DNA of 41,264 nt from Deltaproteobacteria bacterium (lineage in GTDB: Bacteria; Myxococcota_A; UBA9160; SZUA-336). Numbering within the stretch: the stretch's first letter is position 1; every line of letters starts with the position of its first letter. A program made the position numbers and the translations under genes. The notes beneath the pieces are model-generated. The model made no database searches. It had not been told where the DNA came from and saw only the letters and a list, made by a program, of their open reading frames with translations. The DNA lies in NCBI GenBank assembly GCA_016875225.1, contig VGRW01000026.1, positions 1 through 41,264 of the forward strand, in the 5' to 3' direction. Below are positions 28,545 through 36,118 of the stretch, piece by piece.

Positions 28545-30571
28545 CTAGCGGGCGAGCTTCGCGGGCAGGATCACCATGGTCTGGCCCTCGAACTGCAGAC
28601 GCTTCTGGATCGCAAACGCGGTCTCGTTGTGCAGGAGTCGCTGGTACCAGCGCTCCCGCTCGAAGACGACCTTGCCTGCGAAGACGGTGGTGTGGGGAAA
28701 CTCGCGCGCGACCTGCAGACAGAGCTTCTCGGCCTCCTCGACGGCGTCGGTGCCGATCGCGAAGCGGTAGCTCGCGGCGACGCCCAGGCCGTGGGCCAGA
28801 TCCACGTAGCGGCCGAGCATGTGCTCCGTCTCGGCGCGAAGCGCCTCGAGCGCGTCCTCGCCCTTGAACGCGCCGGAGTCGATCACGCCGACGGACAGGA
28901 AGACGATGTTCCGGAAGTGATCCGGAAAGCTGCGCAGGATTCCGTACGTGGTGTGGATGCCGAGCCCGCCGTACGACGCGACGAGCACCGCCGCCGTGGG
29001 CGCTGCCGGGTCGAGGCCGTGCGCGAGCGCGCTCGCGATGCGCGCGGCCCGGTCGGGCTCGGCGGGCAGATCCCCGAGCTGCGCGTACAGGGCGGAGAGC
29101 GCCGCGCCGACGCGCCGGTAGTGCCGGCGCACGACGAAGCAGAGCGCGACGACCGCGGCGGTCACCGACAGAGTCAGCCATCCGCCATCCTCGAACTTCT
29201 CGAACACGGTGATCGCGAGCACCGTCGCGCAGAGCGCGAGGCCCGTGCCGAAGAGCGCGAGCCGGCGCCGGACCGTGGCCCGCTGCGACGAGCCCCTGCG
29301 GCGCAGCCAGGCGAGAAGCATCGCCAGCATCGAGAGCGAGAAGGTCAGGAACACGTTGATGCTGTACATCACGACGAGCGCGCGCACGTCGCCCGCGGTG
29401 TAGATCAGCGCGGCGAGCGCCGCCCCGCCCATCAGGAGGATGCCGTTCTGCGTCGTGAGCCGGTCGGAGAGCGCTGCGAAGCGGCGCGGCAGCCACGAGT
29501 CACTGGCCATGTTGGCGAGCACGCGCGGGCCGTCGAGGAAGCCCGCCTGCGCGGCCACGACCAGAAGCGCGCCCTCGGAGAGCAGCGTGATCACCGCGAA
29601 GCCCCGGCCGAGGGACGATCCGAAGCTCCCGCCCCCGGCGCCGAAGTACGGCAGCGCGGCGACGACCTGCTCGACCAGCACCGCGTTCAGCGTCTTGCCC
29701 GGAGCGAAGACGACCTTCCAGAGCAGGTAGGAGAGCAGCAGTCCCGTGGAGGTGAAGGCGAGCGAGCTCGCCATGTACACCATGGTGCGTTGCGCCGTAC
29801 GCACCCGCGGCTCGCGCATGATCGGCACGCCGTTCGAGACCGCCTCGATCCCGGTGTAGGTGCCGCCTCCGAGCGAGAACGCGTGGACGAGGAGCGCGAG
29901 CATGCCCGCCGTGCCGAGAAGCGCATGGCCGCCGCGAAAGCCCGCCCCGAGCTCTTGTGCGGTGTTCGGCAACTCCGACGCTCGCAACAACAGTCCGCCG
30001 CCGATCACGGCGACGTGCGTGACCAGGAAGACCAGGAAGATCGGCGCCAGGGCGAGCACGGACTCGCGCGCGCCGCGCAGGTTCAGCGTAGTGAGCGCGA
30101 GGATCAGCGCGATCTCGATCGGCAGCTTCGCTACGTGCCAGGCCAGCGGCGCGAAGCTGAACAGCGCATCACCCGCGGCCGCGATCGAGACGGTGATCGT
30201 GAGCACGTAGTCGACCAGGAGCGCGGACCCGGACAGAACGCCGGCTCGCGGACCGAGCAGCTTCGTCGCCACCACGTACCCGCCGCCTCCGTGGGGGAAC
30301 TCCTCGATGATCCGGCTGTACGCCGCCGAGATCACGAGCACCGTCGCGACCATCGCCGCCGCGAGCGCGACGGCCAGATAGGCGTGCTCGCCCAGGCTTC
30401 GGAACGCCTCCTCCGGGCCGTAGGCGAGGACGAGAGGCCGTCCGCGCCGAGACCCACCCACGCCAGGAACGGCACCAGCGACAGGCGGTGGAAGATCGAT
30501 CGATCCGCCAGGCTGCGCGGCGCGCCGATCAGCAGGCGCCACGCGCGCACGGGGAACGGCTCGTCGGCCAT
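28545..30571 (-). CDS. KimA-like APC-superfamily (potassium/amino acid) permease, with a one-base frameshift
   Basis: Twelve-helix APC permease with a C-terminal cytosolic domain, about 675 residues when the frame is restored. The start ATG at 30571 gives RSLADRSIFHRLSLVPFLAW then GADGLSSS. The frame breaks at 30424/30425; adding one G restores SSSAYGPEEAF, equivalent to the SSVAYGTEQ segment of Bacillus KimA. Downstream, FPHGGGGYVVATKLLG, SGSALLVDYVLTITVSIAAAGD and the tail RWYQRLLHNETAFAIQKRLQ also parallel KimA. KimA imports K+ and is repressed by c-di-AMP; a c-di-AMP riboswitch precedes this gene. The missing base is either a sequencing error or an inactivating mutation. Confidence 0.88.
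30424..30425 (-). other. Single-base deletion (frameshift) in the KimA-like gene
   Basis: Codons before this point read GADGLSSS in one frame and codons after it read AYGPEEAF in the next. Insertion of one G between these bases joins them into the conserved family motif with no other change. Both halves have strong protein similarity, so the break is recent or an assembly error. Confidence 0.85.
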
Positions 30572-30579
30572 TTCTGGAA

Positions 30580-30615
30580 CCTCCGCGTTGATCTCGAGGA
30601 GATCGACGACGGAGG
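30580..30615 (-). promoter_or_regulatory. Hairpin sequestering the Shine-Dalgarno of the KimA-like gene
   Basis: On the minus strand CCTCCG (30615-30610) is complementary to CGGAGG (30585-30580), which contains the GGAGG ribosome binding site eight bases before the ATG. Inside the loop GATCTC and GAGATC (30604-30590) form a second perfect 6-bp stem. The structure would block translation and lies just 3' of the riboswitch aptamer, so it is a candidate expression platform. Switching between states is inferred. Confidence 0.6.
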
Positions 30616-30624
30616 CTCCGGCGG

Positions 30625-30774
30625 GGTCTCCTCTCCGACGCCTACGGGGTTAGCTGACGGGCTCGGGCCGAAGAGATTGCCCTACACCGGACGGCGAACC
30701 GGCCGGTGATACGCCCCAATGAGTTGGGTCCCCCGTTCCCACCGCATTTCTCCGCGGCGTGGACTCGGCGATTG
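30625..30774 (-). promoter_or_regulatory. c-di-AMP riboswitch (ydaO-yuaA type)
   Basis: The leader of the KimA-like gene carries the conserved ydaO-class segments in order on the minus strand: AATCGCCGAGTCC at the 5' end, GGAACGGGGGACCCA, TTGGGGCGTATC, a variable GC-rich hairpin, GTAGGGCAATCTCTTCGGCC, and CCGTCAGCTAACCCCGTAGG followed by a purine-rich GGAGAGGAGA. The closing GCC/GGC helix and the pairing of TCTC with GAGA downstream agree with known c-di-AMP aptamer structure as I recall it. In this class ligand binding usually turns expression off. The associated gene is the expected kind of target (K+/osmolyte transporter). Confidence 0.9.
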
Positions 30775-30783
30775 CGGCGCGAA

Positions 30784-30812
30784 GAGATATCGCCGCTCCT
30801 CCCCCTGCGCAA
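30784..30812 (-). promoter_or_regulatory. Candidate promoter of the riboswitch transcript
   Basis: On the minus strand TTGCGC (30812-30807) and TATCTC (30789-30784) are separated by 17 bases. Transcription would start close to 30777, just before the first conserved base of the aptamer. The -10 is weak, so position is the main argument. Confidence 0.3.
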
Positions 30813-30895
30813 TGAGTCGATCCTCGACCGCGCCCGAGCGGGTATGATCGAGCCGCAAACCGTCACGAGAATGACCGACCGAAGCGGAGGAGCGG

Positions 30896-31456
30896 ATGAC
30901 AGGAGTCGTCGCGGCGCTCGTGCTGGGCGCGCTCACCTGGTCGTTCCTGGAGTACGTGATCCACCGCTGGCTGGGACACGACACGCGCACCCGTCCCAAC
31001 CCCTTCGCAACCGAGCACGTGCGGCACCACGGCGAGGGCGACTACTTCGCGCCGAGCTGGAAGAAGGCGCTGGCGGCGCTCGCCGTGGTCGGCCTGCTCA
31101 GCGGACCTGCGGTCTGGCTCGCGGGAGCGAGCGCCGGGCTGGCGTTCGTCGTGTCGTTCGCGGGCACGTATCTCGGATACGAGGCGATGCACCGGCGCGA
31201 GCACACCCACGCGGGATTCGGGGCCTACGGTCGCTTCGCGCGCCGCCACCACTTCTACCACCACTTCGCGGATCCGAAGACGAATCACGGCGTCACGTCA
31301 CCGCTCTGGGACTGGGTCTTCGGAACGCTGCGCCCGCCAGGCGTGATTCGCGTACCCGAGCGGCTCGCGATGCGCTGGCTGATCGACCCCGAGACGCGCG
31401 CCATGCGACCGGAGCACGCCGAGCACTACGAGCTGATCCCGGCACGGCGCGGGTAG
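30896..31456 (+). CDS. Fatty acid hydroxylase / sterol desaturase superfamily protein
   Basis: Di-iron membrane oxygenase of 186 residues. The histidine boxes are present: EYVIHRWLGHD, EHVRHHGEGDYF, EAMHRREHTH and RRHHFYHHFADPKTNHGVT followed by PLWDWVFGTL. Two or three hydrophobic helices separate them. Members hydroxylate fatty acids, sphingolipids, sterols or carotenoids; the compact size resembles bacterial fatty acid 2-hydroxylase or carotenoid hydroxylase relatives. GGAGG precedes the ATG. It lies upstream of a fatty acid desaturase gene on the same strand, suggesting a lipid-modification pair. Confidence 0.9.
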   Translation: MTGVVAALVLGALTWSFLEYVIHRWLGHDTRTRPNPFATEHVRHHGEGDYFAPSWKKALAALAVVGLLSGPAVWLAGASAGLAFVVSFAGTYLGYEAMHRREHTHAGFGAYGRFARRHHFYHHFADPKTNHGVTSPLWDWVFGTLRPPGVIRVPERLAMRWLIDPETRAMRPEHAEHYELIPARRG

Positions 31457-31474
31457 GCGCGCGGAATCTCGGGC

Positions 31475-31502
31475 TTCACGCGCGAGCGAGAGCGGGTACA
31501 AT
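31475..31502 (+). promoter_or_regulatory. Promoter candidate for the desaturase gene (TTCACG, N16, TACAAT)
   Basis: TTCACG (31475-31480) and TACAAT (31497-31502) with a 16-bp spacer give one of the better sigma-70-like promoters in the window. Transcription would start near 31509, about 20 bases before an ATG at 31529. Confidence 0.45.
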
Positions 31503-31528
31503 CGCGCGCATCACTCCAAACCTCTCCC

Positions 31529-32538
31529 ATGAGCGCGCAGCGAACCAAGCCGAGCGCGACGACGTCCGAGCCGGCGAACCGACTTCATTTCGGCAGTTGA
31601 GGAGCGAGCTCGAGGCGCTCGGCTGCTTCGAGCCGGCGCCGCTCGCGCCGCTGGTCGACGCCGCGCTCACCTTCGCCGGCGCGCTGGCCCTGTTCGTGCT
31701 CGCGGCGCGGTCTCCGCTCTGGGCCGGCATTCCCCTATTCGCGATCGCGTCGGTGCTTCACGCGCGGATCGGCTGGGCGATGCACGACGCCGCCCACGGC
31801 AACCTGTTCGGGAATCGCCCGATCGACGAGGTTCTCACCTGGGTCTTCTGCTTCATCCTGGGCGAGTTTCCGTCGGGCTGGAGGCACGGTCACAACGCGC
31901 ACCATCGCGCGCCCAACGTTCGCAGCATCGACCGCGACAAGCGAGAGCGCTGGGAGCCCGATCGGCGCTATCGCTCGCGCGTGTGGGCGGCCATCGACGT
32001 GCTGGTCCTCGTGCGGCGCAACGGCCTCACGCTGCCGCGACTGCTGGCGCTGCTGGGCGTGCGCGACGCGTTCTACACGAAGGACCACCGACCGGATCGG
32101 TTTCGCGGTGAGCTCGCGAACTCGCTCGCGGGTACGGCCGTCATCCTGGCGATCTTCGTGTTCCTCTATGGTCCCTGGGGCGTCGCCTTGTACATCCCCT
32201 ACAGCTGGATCGCGGGCGTCTACCTGAACTGGATCTTTGCCGGAAACCACTACGAGAAGCCGGCCTGGGACGAGCCGCCCGCGCTCGACTTCGCCGCGCT
32301 GCAGATCGTGACGACGAGCAACTACACCGGCGGCGCCGCGATCCGCGCGCTCTGCGGCGGCCTCGAGAACCACATCGAGCACCACCTGTTCACGAGCATG
32401 CCCCGCCGCCACCTGCGGCGGGCGGCGCCGGTCGTGCGGCGCTACTGCGCTTCGCGCGGCCTGCCCTACATGGAGCGAACGCTCACCGCCGCGACCCGCA
32501 GCGTGCTCGACTTCCACACGGTGGGCGTCCGCCGCTAG
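31529..32538 (+). CDS. Fatty acid desaturase, N-terminus probably frameshifted
   Basis: Membrane di-iron desaturase with the three histidine boxes HDAAHGN, HNAHHRAPN and HIEHHLF and about four hydrophobic helices; it introduces double bonds into acyl chains or hydroxylates related lipids. The well-conserved frame begins at SFRQLRSELEALGCFEP but has no ATG or GTG upstream before non-coding sequence. In the adjacent frame an ATG at 31529 opens MSAQRTKPSATTSEPANRLH with GC-rich third positions, ending at a TGA at 31598. One added base near 31586-31592 joins the two as HFRQLRSEL. Alternatively translation starts at TTG 31597. The stop overlaps the SulP gene by four bases. Confidence 0.85.
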
Positions 32539-34220
32539 GACTCGAGCGATCGGTCAGGATTCGAATGGCGCGCGATCGCCTCGCGCGCGTTGAAGAGCAG
32601 GCGCTCGCGGCCGAGGCGCTCGGCCAGGCCGGAGCGACGCACCACCTCGAGCACGCCCGGATTCAGTCCGACCAGCCAGAGCTCGAAGCCGCGCGTCTGT
32701 GCGCGTCGTTCGGCCTCGATCAACAGCTGCAGCCCGGAGTATTCGATGTCGGGCACCCGAGAGAGGTCGAGCGCGAACACGCGCGGCTGGTACCGGGCGA
32801 CCAGCTCGTTGAGCTTCTCCGCGACACTCTGCGCGTTCAGAAAGTAGATGCGGCCCTCGGGCCGCGCGATCAGCAGGCCGGGGAACGTCTCGTCGTCCGG
32901 ATGCTCCGGGGAAAGCGGGCGCAGCACGTCGGCGCCCCGTTTGCGCCCGATCACGTACACCTGCGGCCGGACGGTCTGACTGGCCAGGCCGATCAGCGAC
33001 ACGATGATCGCGACGACGATGCCCTTCAGCGTGCCGAACACCAGCACGCCGAGGCAGGCGATCAGCGCCCAGCGGAACTCCATCGTGCGCACCTTTCGGA
33101 TCGCCACGAACTCCGCGGGCGCGATCAGTCCGACCGAGTACACGATCACGACCGCGGCCAGCGTCGCGTGGGGCATCAGGCCGATCAGGGGCGCGAGCAG
33201 AAGCATGGTCAGCCCCGCGGCCGCGGCCGTGACGAGCGATGCTTTCTGCGAGCGGCCGTCCGCCGCGCGGACCACCGCGGTCTGCGAGGTGCCGCCGCCG
33301 GCCGGCATGCCGCCGGTGAACGCGCCGCCCAGGTTCGCTGCGCCGGTCGCGATCAGCTCACGGTTGGCGTCGATCGGGGGATCGCTTCGGTCGGCGAAGG
33401 CGCGCCCGGCCGCGATCGTCTCGGTGAAGCTCATGAGCGCAATGCCGAGCGCACCGGGAATCATCTGCTGCGCGAGCGCGAGGTCGGGAAGCGTGAGTGT
33501 CGGAAGCCCCGTCGGTATCCGTCCGACCGTCGCGACACCGAGGTCGTGCAGACCGAGATACCACGAGGCCGCGATGCCGCCCCCGATCGCGACCAGCGGC
33601 GCCGGCAGCTGCGGCCGGAGGCGCTCGATCCCGATCAGCACCAGCAGCGTCGCACCCGCCACGGCGGCCGTGATGAGCGATGTCTCGGGCACGTGCTGCG
33701 CGAACGTCCCCACGTCGCGGAAGAAACCCGCCTTCGCGACGTGGACGCCCAGAAGCTTCGGCGCCTGGTCGAGCACGATCACCAGGCCGATCCCCGCCTT
33801 GAAGCCGGTCAGGACCGGCGCCGAGATGAAGTTCGCGACGAAGCCGAGCCGAAGCGCGGCGGCCAGGATCAGCGCGACACCGACCAACGCGCCAAGCGTG
33901 GCGACGGCGACGAGCAGACGGCCCGGATCTCCATCCGGCACGGCCAACCCCAGCTGTGTGCCGGCCAGGATCGCCACCGTCGTGGTGGAGCTGACGCTCA
34001 GCACCCGCGAGGACCCGAGCAGCGCATAGATCACCATCGGCAGGAAGGCGGTGTAGAGACCCACTTCGACCGGCAGCCCGGCCACGCTCGCGTACGCCAT
34101 CGCCTTGGGCAGCACCACCGCGGCGGCCGTGAGGCCTGCGACGAGATCGAAGCGCAGCGAGCTCCCGTTCGCGCTTCGCTCGGTCACGACGGCTTCGGAT
34201 CTCTCGTCGGATCGGAGCAT
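32535..34220 (-). CDS. SulP family anion transporter with STAS domain
   Basis: Membrane transporter of 561 residues for sulfate, bicarbonate or related anions. The family signature lies near the N-terminus (LVAGLTAAAVVLPKAMAYASVAGLPVEVGLYTAFLP), followed by about twelve hydrophobic segments including GFKAGIGLVIVLDQ, TGGMPAGGGTSQTAV and HATLAAVVIVY. From about residue 435 a STAS domain follows, with FALDLSRVPDIEYSGLQLLIEAERRA. The ATG at 34220 has only a weak GGG upstream; GTG at 34187 is an alternative. No carbonic anhydrase or sulfate gene is adjacent, so the ion is undecided. Confidence 0.94.
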   Translation of the reverse strand: MLRSDERSEAVVTERSANGSSLRFDLVAGLTAAAVVLPKAMAYASVAGLPVEVGLYTAFLPMVIYALLGSSRVLSVSSTTTVAILAGTQLGLAVPDGDPGRLLVAVATLGALVGVALILAAALRLGFVANFISAPVLTGFKAGIGLVIVLDQAPKLLGVHVAKAGFFRDVGTFAQHVPETSLITAAVAGATLLVLIGIERLRPQLPAPLVAIGGGIAASWYLGLHDLGVATVGRIPTGLPTLTLPDLALAQQMIPGALGIALMSFTETIAAGRAFADRSDPPIDANRELIATGAANLGGAFTGGMPAGGGTSQTAVVRAADGRSQKASLVTAAAAGLTMLLLAPLIGLMPHATLAAVVIVYSVGLIAPAEFVAIRKVRTMEFRWALIACLGVLVFGTLKGIVVAIIVSLIGLASQTVRPQVYVIGRKRGADVLRPLSPEHPDDETFPGLLIARPEGRIYFLNAQSVAEKLNELVARYQPRVFALDLSRVPDIEYSGLQLLIEAERRAQTRGFELWLVGLNPGVLEVVRRSGLAERLGRERLLFNAREAIARHSNPDRSLES

Positions 34221-34314
34221 TGCACCCGGCGCATCATCGCACTCCGCCCGGTCGCGCGCTCGACGGCGCCCGGCCCGCATGGCGGACGGGAGACGACCTG
34301 ACTAGTCTGCGCGA

Positions 34315-35040
34315 GTGAGCTGGCTGGCACGAGAGGCCGTGATCCGGCGCGTCGTGGACGGCGCGCTGCGCGGCAGCGCGCCCGTCGTCTTCGGCGGGCC
34401 GGGAATGGGAAAGACGACGCTCGTCGAGGCGGCCGCCGCGCGGCTGCGCGAGAGCGGAGCCGACGTGGTCGTGCACGAGCACGCCGACGACGACGACCAG
34501 CCGCGCGAAGCGCCCGGCGTGGTCTGTCTGCGGTCGGGAGGGATCGCGCTGCACCGCGCGCTCGTGCGCGCGCGCGGCGAGCGCGAGCTCGACGGGCGTC
34601 GGGTTCAGCGGGTGCCGCTCGTTCTGCTCCAGCGCCGCGATCTGCGCGCCTGGGCCGCGGCCGCGGGCTATCTCTTCGCGGAGAGCGAGCTCGAGCGGGC
34701 CTTCCGCGGCAACGGCGGTCACCCGTTCGTGTTCGCGGCCTGGCTCGAGGCCTGCCGCTACACGCGCGTGCCGGAGCTGCTCGAGGCGCGCGTGGTCGAG
34801 GCCTGCGCGCCGGTCTTTGCGCGCATCGATCGGGAGCTCGCGCACCCCGAGCTCGCGCCGCTCTGGACCTGGCTCGAGCAGGCGCGAAGTTCGGGCGTGG
34901 ACGACATGCAGCGCGCAATCGGAGCCACCAAGCCCGCGCTCGACCGGCTCGCGATCGCAGGCCCGGTCTCGCGCACGCTCGGCGCGAAGGCCGAGATCTC
35001 GGTCGCCTGCGAGCTCTACCTGCTCCACCGCACGCGGTAG
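34315..35040 (+). CDS. P-loop NTPase-like protein of unknown function
   Basis: Hypothetical protein of 241 residues. Walker A is clear (GGPGMGKTT at 27-35) after an N-terminal helix (LAREAVIRRVVDGALRG), as in AAA/STAND ATPases. A hydrophobic strand followed by QRRDLR (PLVLLQRRDLRAW) may be a degenerate downstream motif, but no clear Walker B acid pair is visible. The second half is helical with Glu/Ala-rich segments and could be a lid and winged-helix remnant. The protein is shorter than typical STAND proteins. The GTG start has TAGTCT (34303-34308) six bases upstream and no Shine-Dalgarno. Function unknown. Confidence 0.75.
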   Translation: MSWLAREAVIRRVVDGALRGSAPVVFGGPGMGKTTLVEAAAARLRESGADVVVHEHADDDDQPREAPGVVCLRSGGIALHRALVRARGERELDGRRVQRVPLVLLQRRDLRAWAAAAGYLFAESELERAFRGNGGHPFVFAAWLEACRYTRVPELLEARVVEACAPVFARIDRELAHPELAPLWTWLEQARSSGVDDMQRAIGATKPALDRLAIAGPVSRTLGAKAEISVACELYLLHRTR

Positions 35041-35078
35041 GATGGCGGCCGCTCCGCGGATGGAGCGGGAGGAACGAG

Positions 35079-35663
35079 ATGCCGCGTCTACGCCAGGTTT
35101 CGCGCGCCGAAGCCGCTCCGTCGGTGCTGAAGATCTACGACCTGCTCTTCGGGTCGCGCGATCCCGTCGCTCAGCCGGGCACCGCGACCGGCACGCCGGG
35201 GAACTGGTGGACCGTCTTCGCGCTCGTGCCCGACGTCTTCGATCACGCCGTCGCCGGATTCGGGCTGTACCGGAGCCCCAAGCGCCTGATCGATCCGAAG
35301 ATCCGAGAGCTCGCGATGATGCGCGCCGGCTACGCGCGCGGCAGCCAGTTCGTGTTCTCACAGCATTGCAAGGCCGCGCGCGCGCTCGGCATGCCCGAGG
35401 CGCAGATCCACGACATCCCCGCCTGGCCGACCTCGAACGCCTACTCCGCGCTCGAGCGCGCGGTGCTCGCGTACACCGACGATCTGGTGCTGCAGGGCGG
35501 ACGCGTCTCCGACGACACGTTCGCGGCGCTGCGCGCGGGCCTCTCCGACGAGCAGGTGCTCGAGCTCACCTACATCACCTGCACCTATGAGCTGCACGCG
35601 ACGATGTCGCGCGCGCTCCGGCTCGAGTACGACGATCGCGACGACCCGATCGTCGAGGCCTAG
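35079..35663 (+). CDS. Carboxymuconolactone decarboxylase (AhpD-like) family protein
   Basis: All-helical protein of 194 residues resembling the CMD/AhpD superfamily: KIRELAMMRAGYARGSQFVFSQHCKAARALGM, then AYSALERAVLAYTDDLVLQGGRVSDDTFAALRAGLSDEQVLELTYITCTYEL. The peroxidase-type CxxC is missing; only His96-Cys97 remains (FSQHC), so it is unlikely to be a thiol peroxidase and may be a decarboxylase- or lactonase-like relative. GGGAGGAACGAG precedes the ATG. It lies 38 bp after the P-loop gene and its stop overlaps that of the ABA4-like gene by four bases on the opposite strand. Confidence 0.9.
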   Translation: MPRLRQVSRAEAAPSVLKIYDLLFGSRDPVAQPGTATGTPGNWWTVFALVPDVFDHAVAGFGLYRSPKRLIDPKIRELAMMRAGYARGSQFVFSQHCKAARALGMPEAQIHDIPAWPTSNAYSALERAVLAYTDDLVLQGGRVSDDTFAALRAGLSDEQVLELTYITCTYELHATMSRALRLEYDDRDDPIVEA

Positions 35664-36118
35664 GCGGAGGCGGCCCCGCGGGCGCTGCCGCGGAAGAATC
35701 CGCGCGCAGACAGGTAGAGCAGCAGACCCACCGGCCCCGCCATCAGCGTGAGGAACAGGACCGGCGCCAGGCGATGCCCCCCGCCCGGCGCGTCGCCCAT
35801 GATCCAGCGCGCGACGAACAGATCGAAGCACAGGTAGTGCACCCAGCCGGCGAGCGTGCCCCACTCGCTGTCGAAGAACGCCATGACTCCGGCCAGGCTG
35901 TTGAAGCTCGGCGCGGCGCCGCCATCGGCCACCGGGGCGGCGCCCGCGCCGGAGAACGCGATGCAGATGAAGACCAGGTAGAGCGCGGCCAGGATCTGCC
36001 ACGGCCAGAGTGACTCGACCAGACGACGAGAGACACTGGAGCGCGGCGCGATCAGCCAGATCAGCCAGATCGGCAGCGGAAGCACGTTCGCGAGCGTGAA
36101 CAGGGTCGCAGGATTCAT
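35660..36118 (-). CDS. ABA4-like (DUF4281) membrane protein
   Basis: Four-helix membrane protein of 152 residues. The ABA4-like pattern is good: LFTLANVLPLPIWLIWLIAP at the N-terminus, then ESLWPWQILAALYLVF, FFDSEWGTLAGWVHYLCFDLFVARWIMGD, and APVLFLTLMAGPVGLLLYLSAR. Plant ABA4 acts in neoxanthin formation, but bacterial relatives are uncharacterised. The ATG at 36118 overlaps the stop of the ATP-grasp gene (ATGA), so it is the last gene of a compact three-gene cassette. The conserved acidic and aromatic residues in the third segment suggest a quinone- or lipid-associated membrane enzyme; this is inference. Confidence 0.88.
   Translation of the reverse strand: MNPATLFTLANVLPLPIWLIWLIAPRSSVSRRLVESLWPWQILAALYLVFICIAFSGAGAAPVADGGAAPSFNSLAGVMAFFDSEWGTLAGWVHYLCFDLFVARWIMGDAPGGGHRLAPVLFLTLMAGPVGLLLYLSARGFFRGSARGAASA

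Larger units (their letters stand above)
30572..30895. other. Divergent intergenic region between KimA-like and fatty acid hydroxylase genes
   Basis: This 324-bp region, the longest without a protein gene, holds the riboswitch, its downstream hairpin and a possible promoter on the minus strand. On the plus strand TATGAT (30843-30848) is a candidate -10 for the hydroxylase gene, and GCGGAGGAGCGG before 30896 is its ribosome binding site. I see no RNA gene other than the riboswitch. Confidence 0.6.

Noticed and set aside
30572-30624. Intrinsic terminator in the riboswitch expression platform
   Set aside because: Hairpins are present but no T-rich tract follows either stem, so translational control is the better reading.
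26793-30653. A 1286-codon plus-strand open frame across the flavoprotein and KimA-like genes
   Set aside because: It is in a shadow frame of recognised genes on both strands, very rich in Arg, Ala and Asp, with no domain-like segments.
35660-36118. Calling the ABA4-like protein a carotenoid (neoxanthin) enzyme
   Set aside because: Only the plant family member has that role; no carotenoid genes lie nearby, so only the fold family is claimed.
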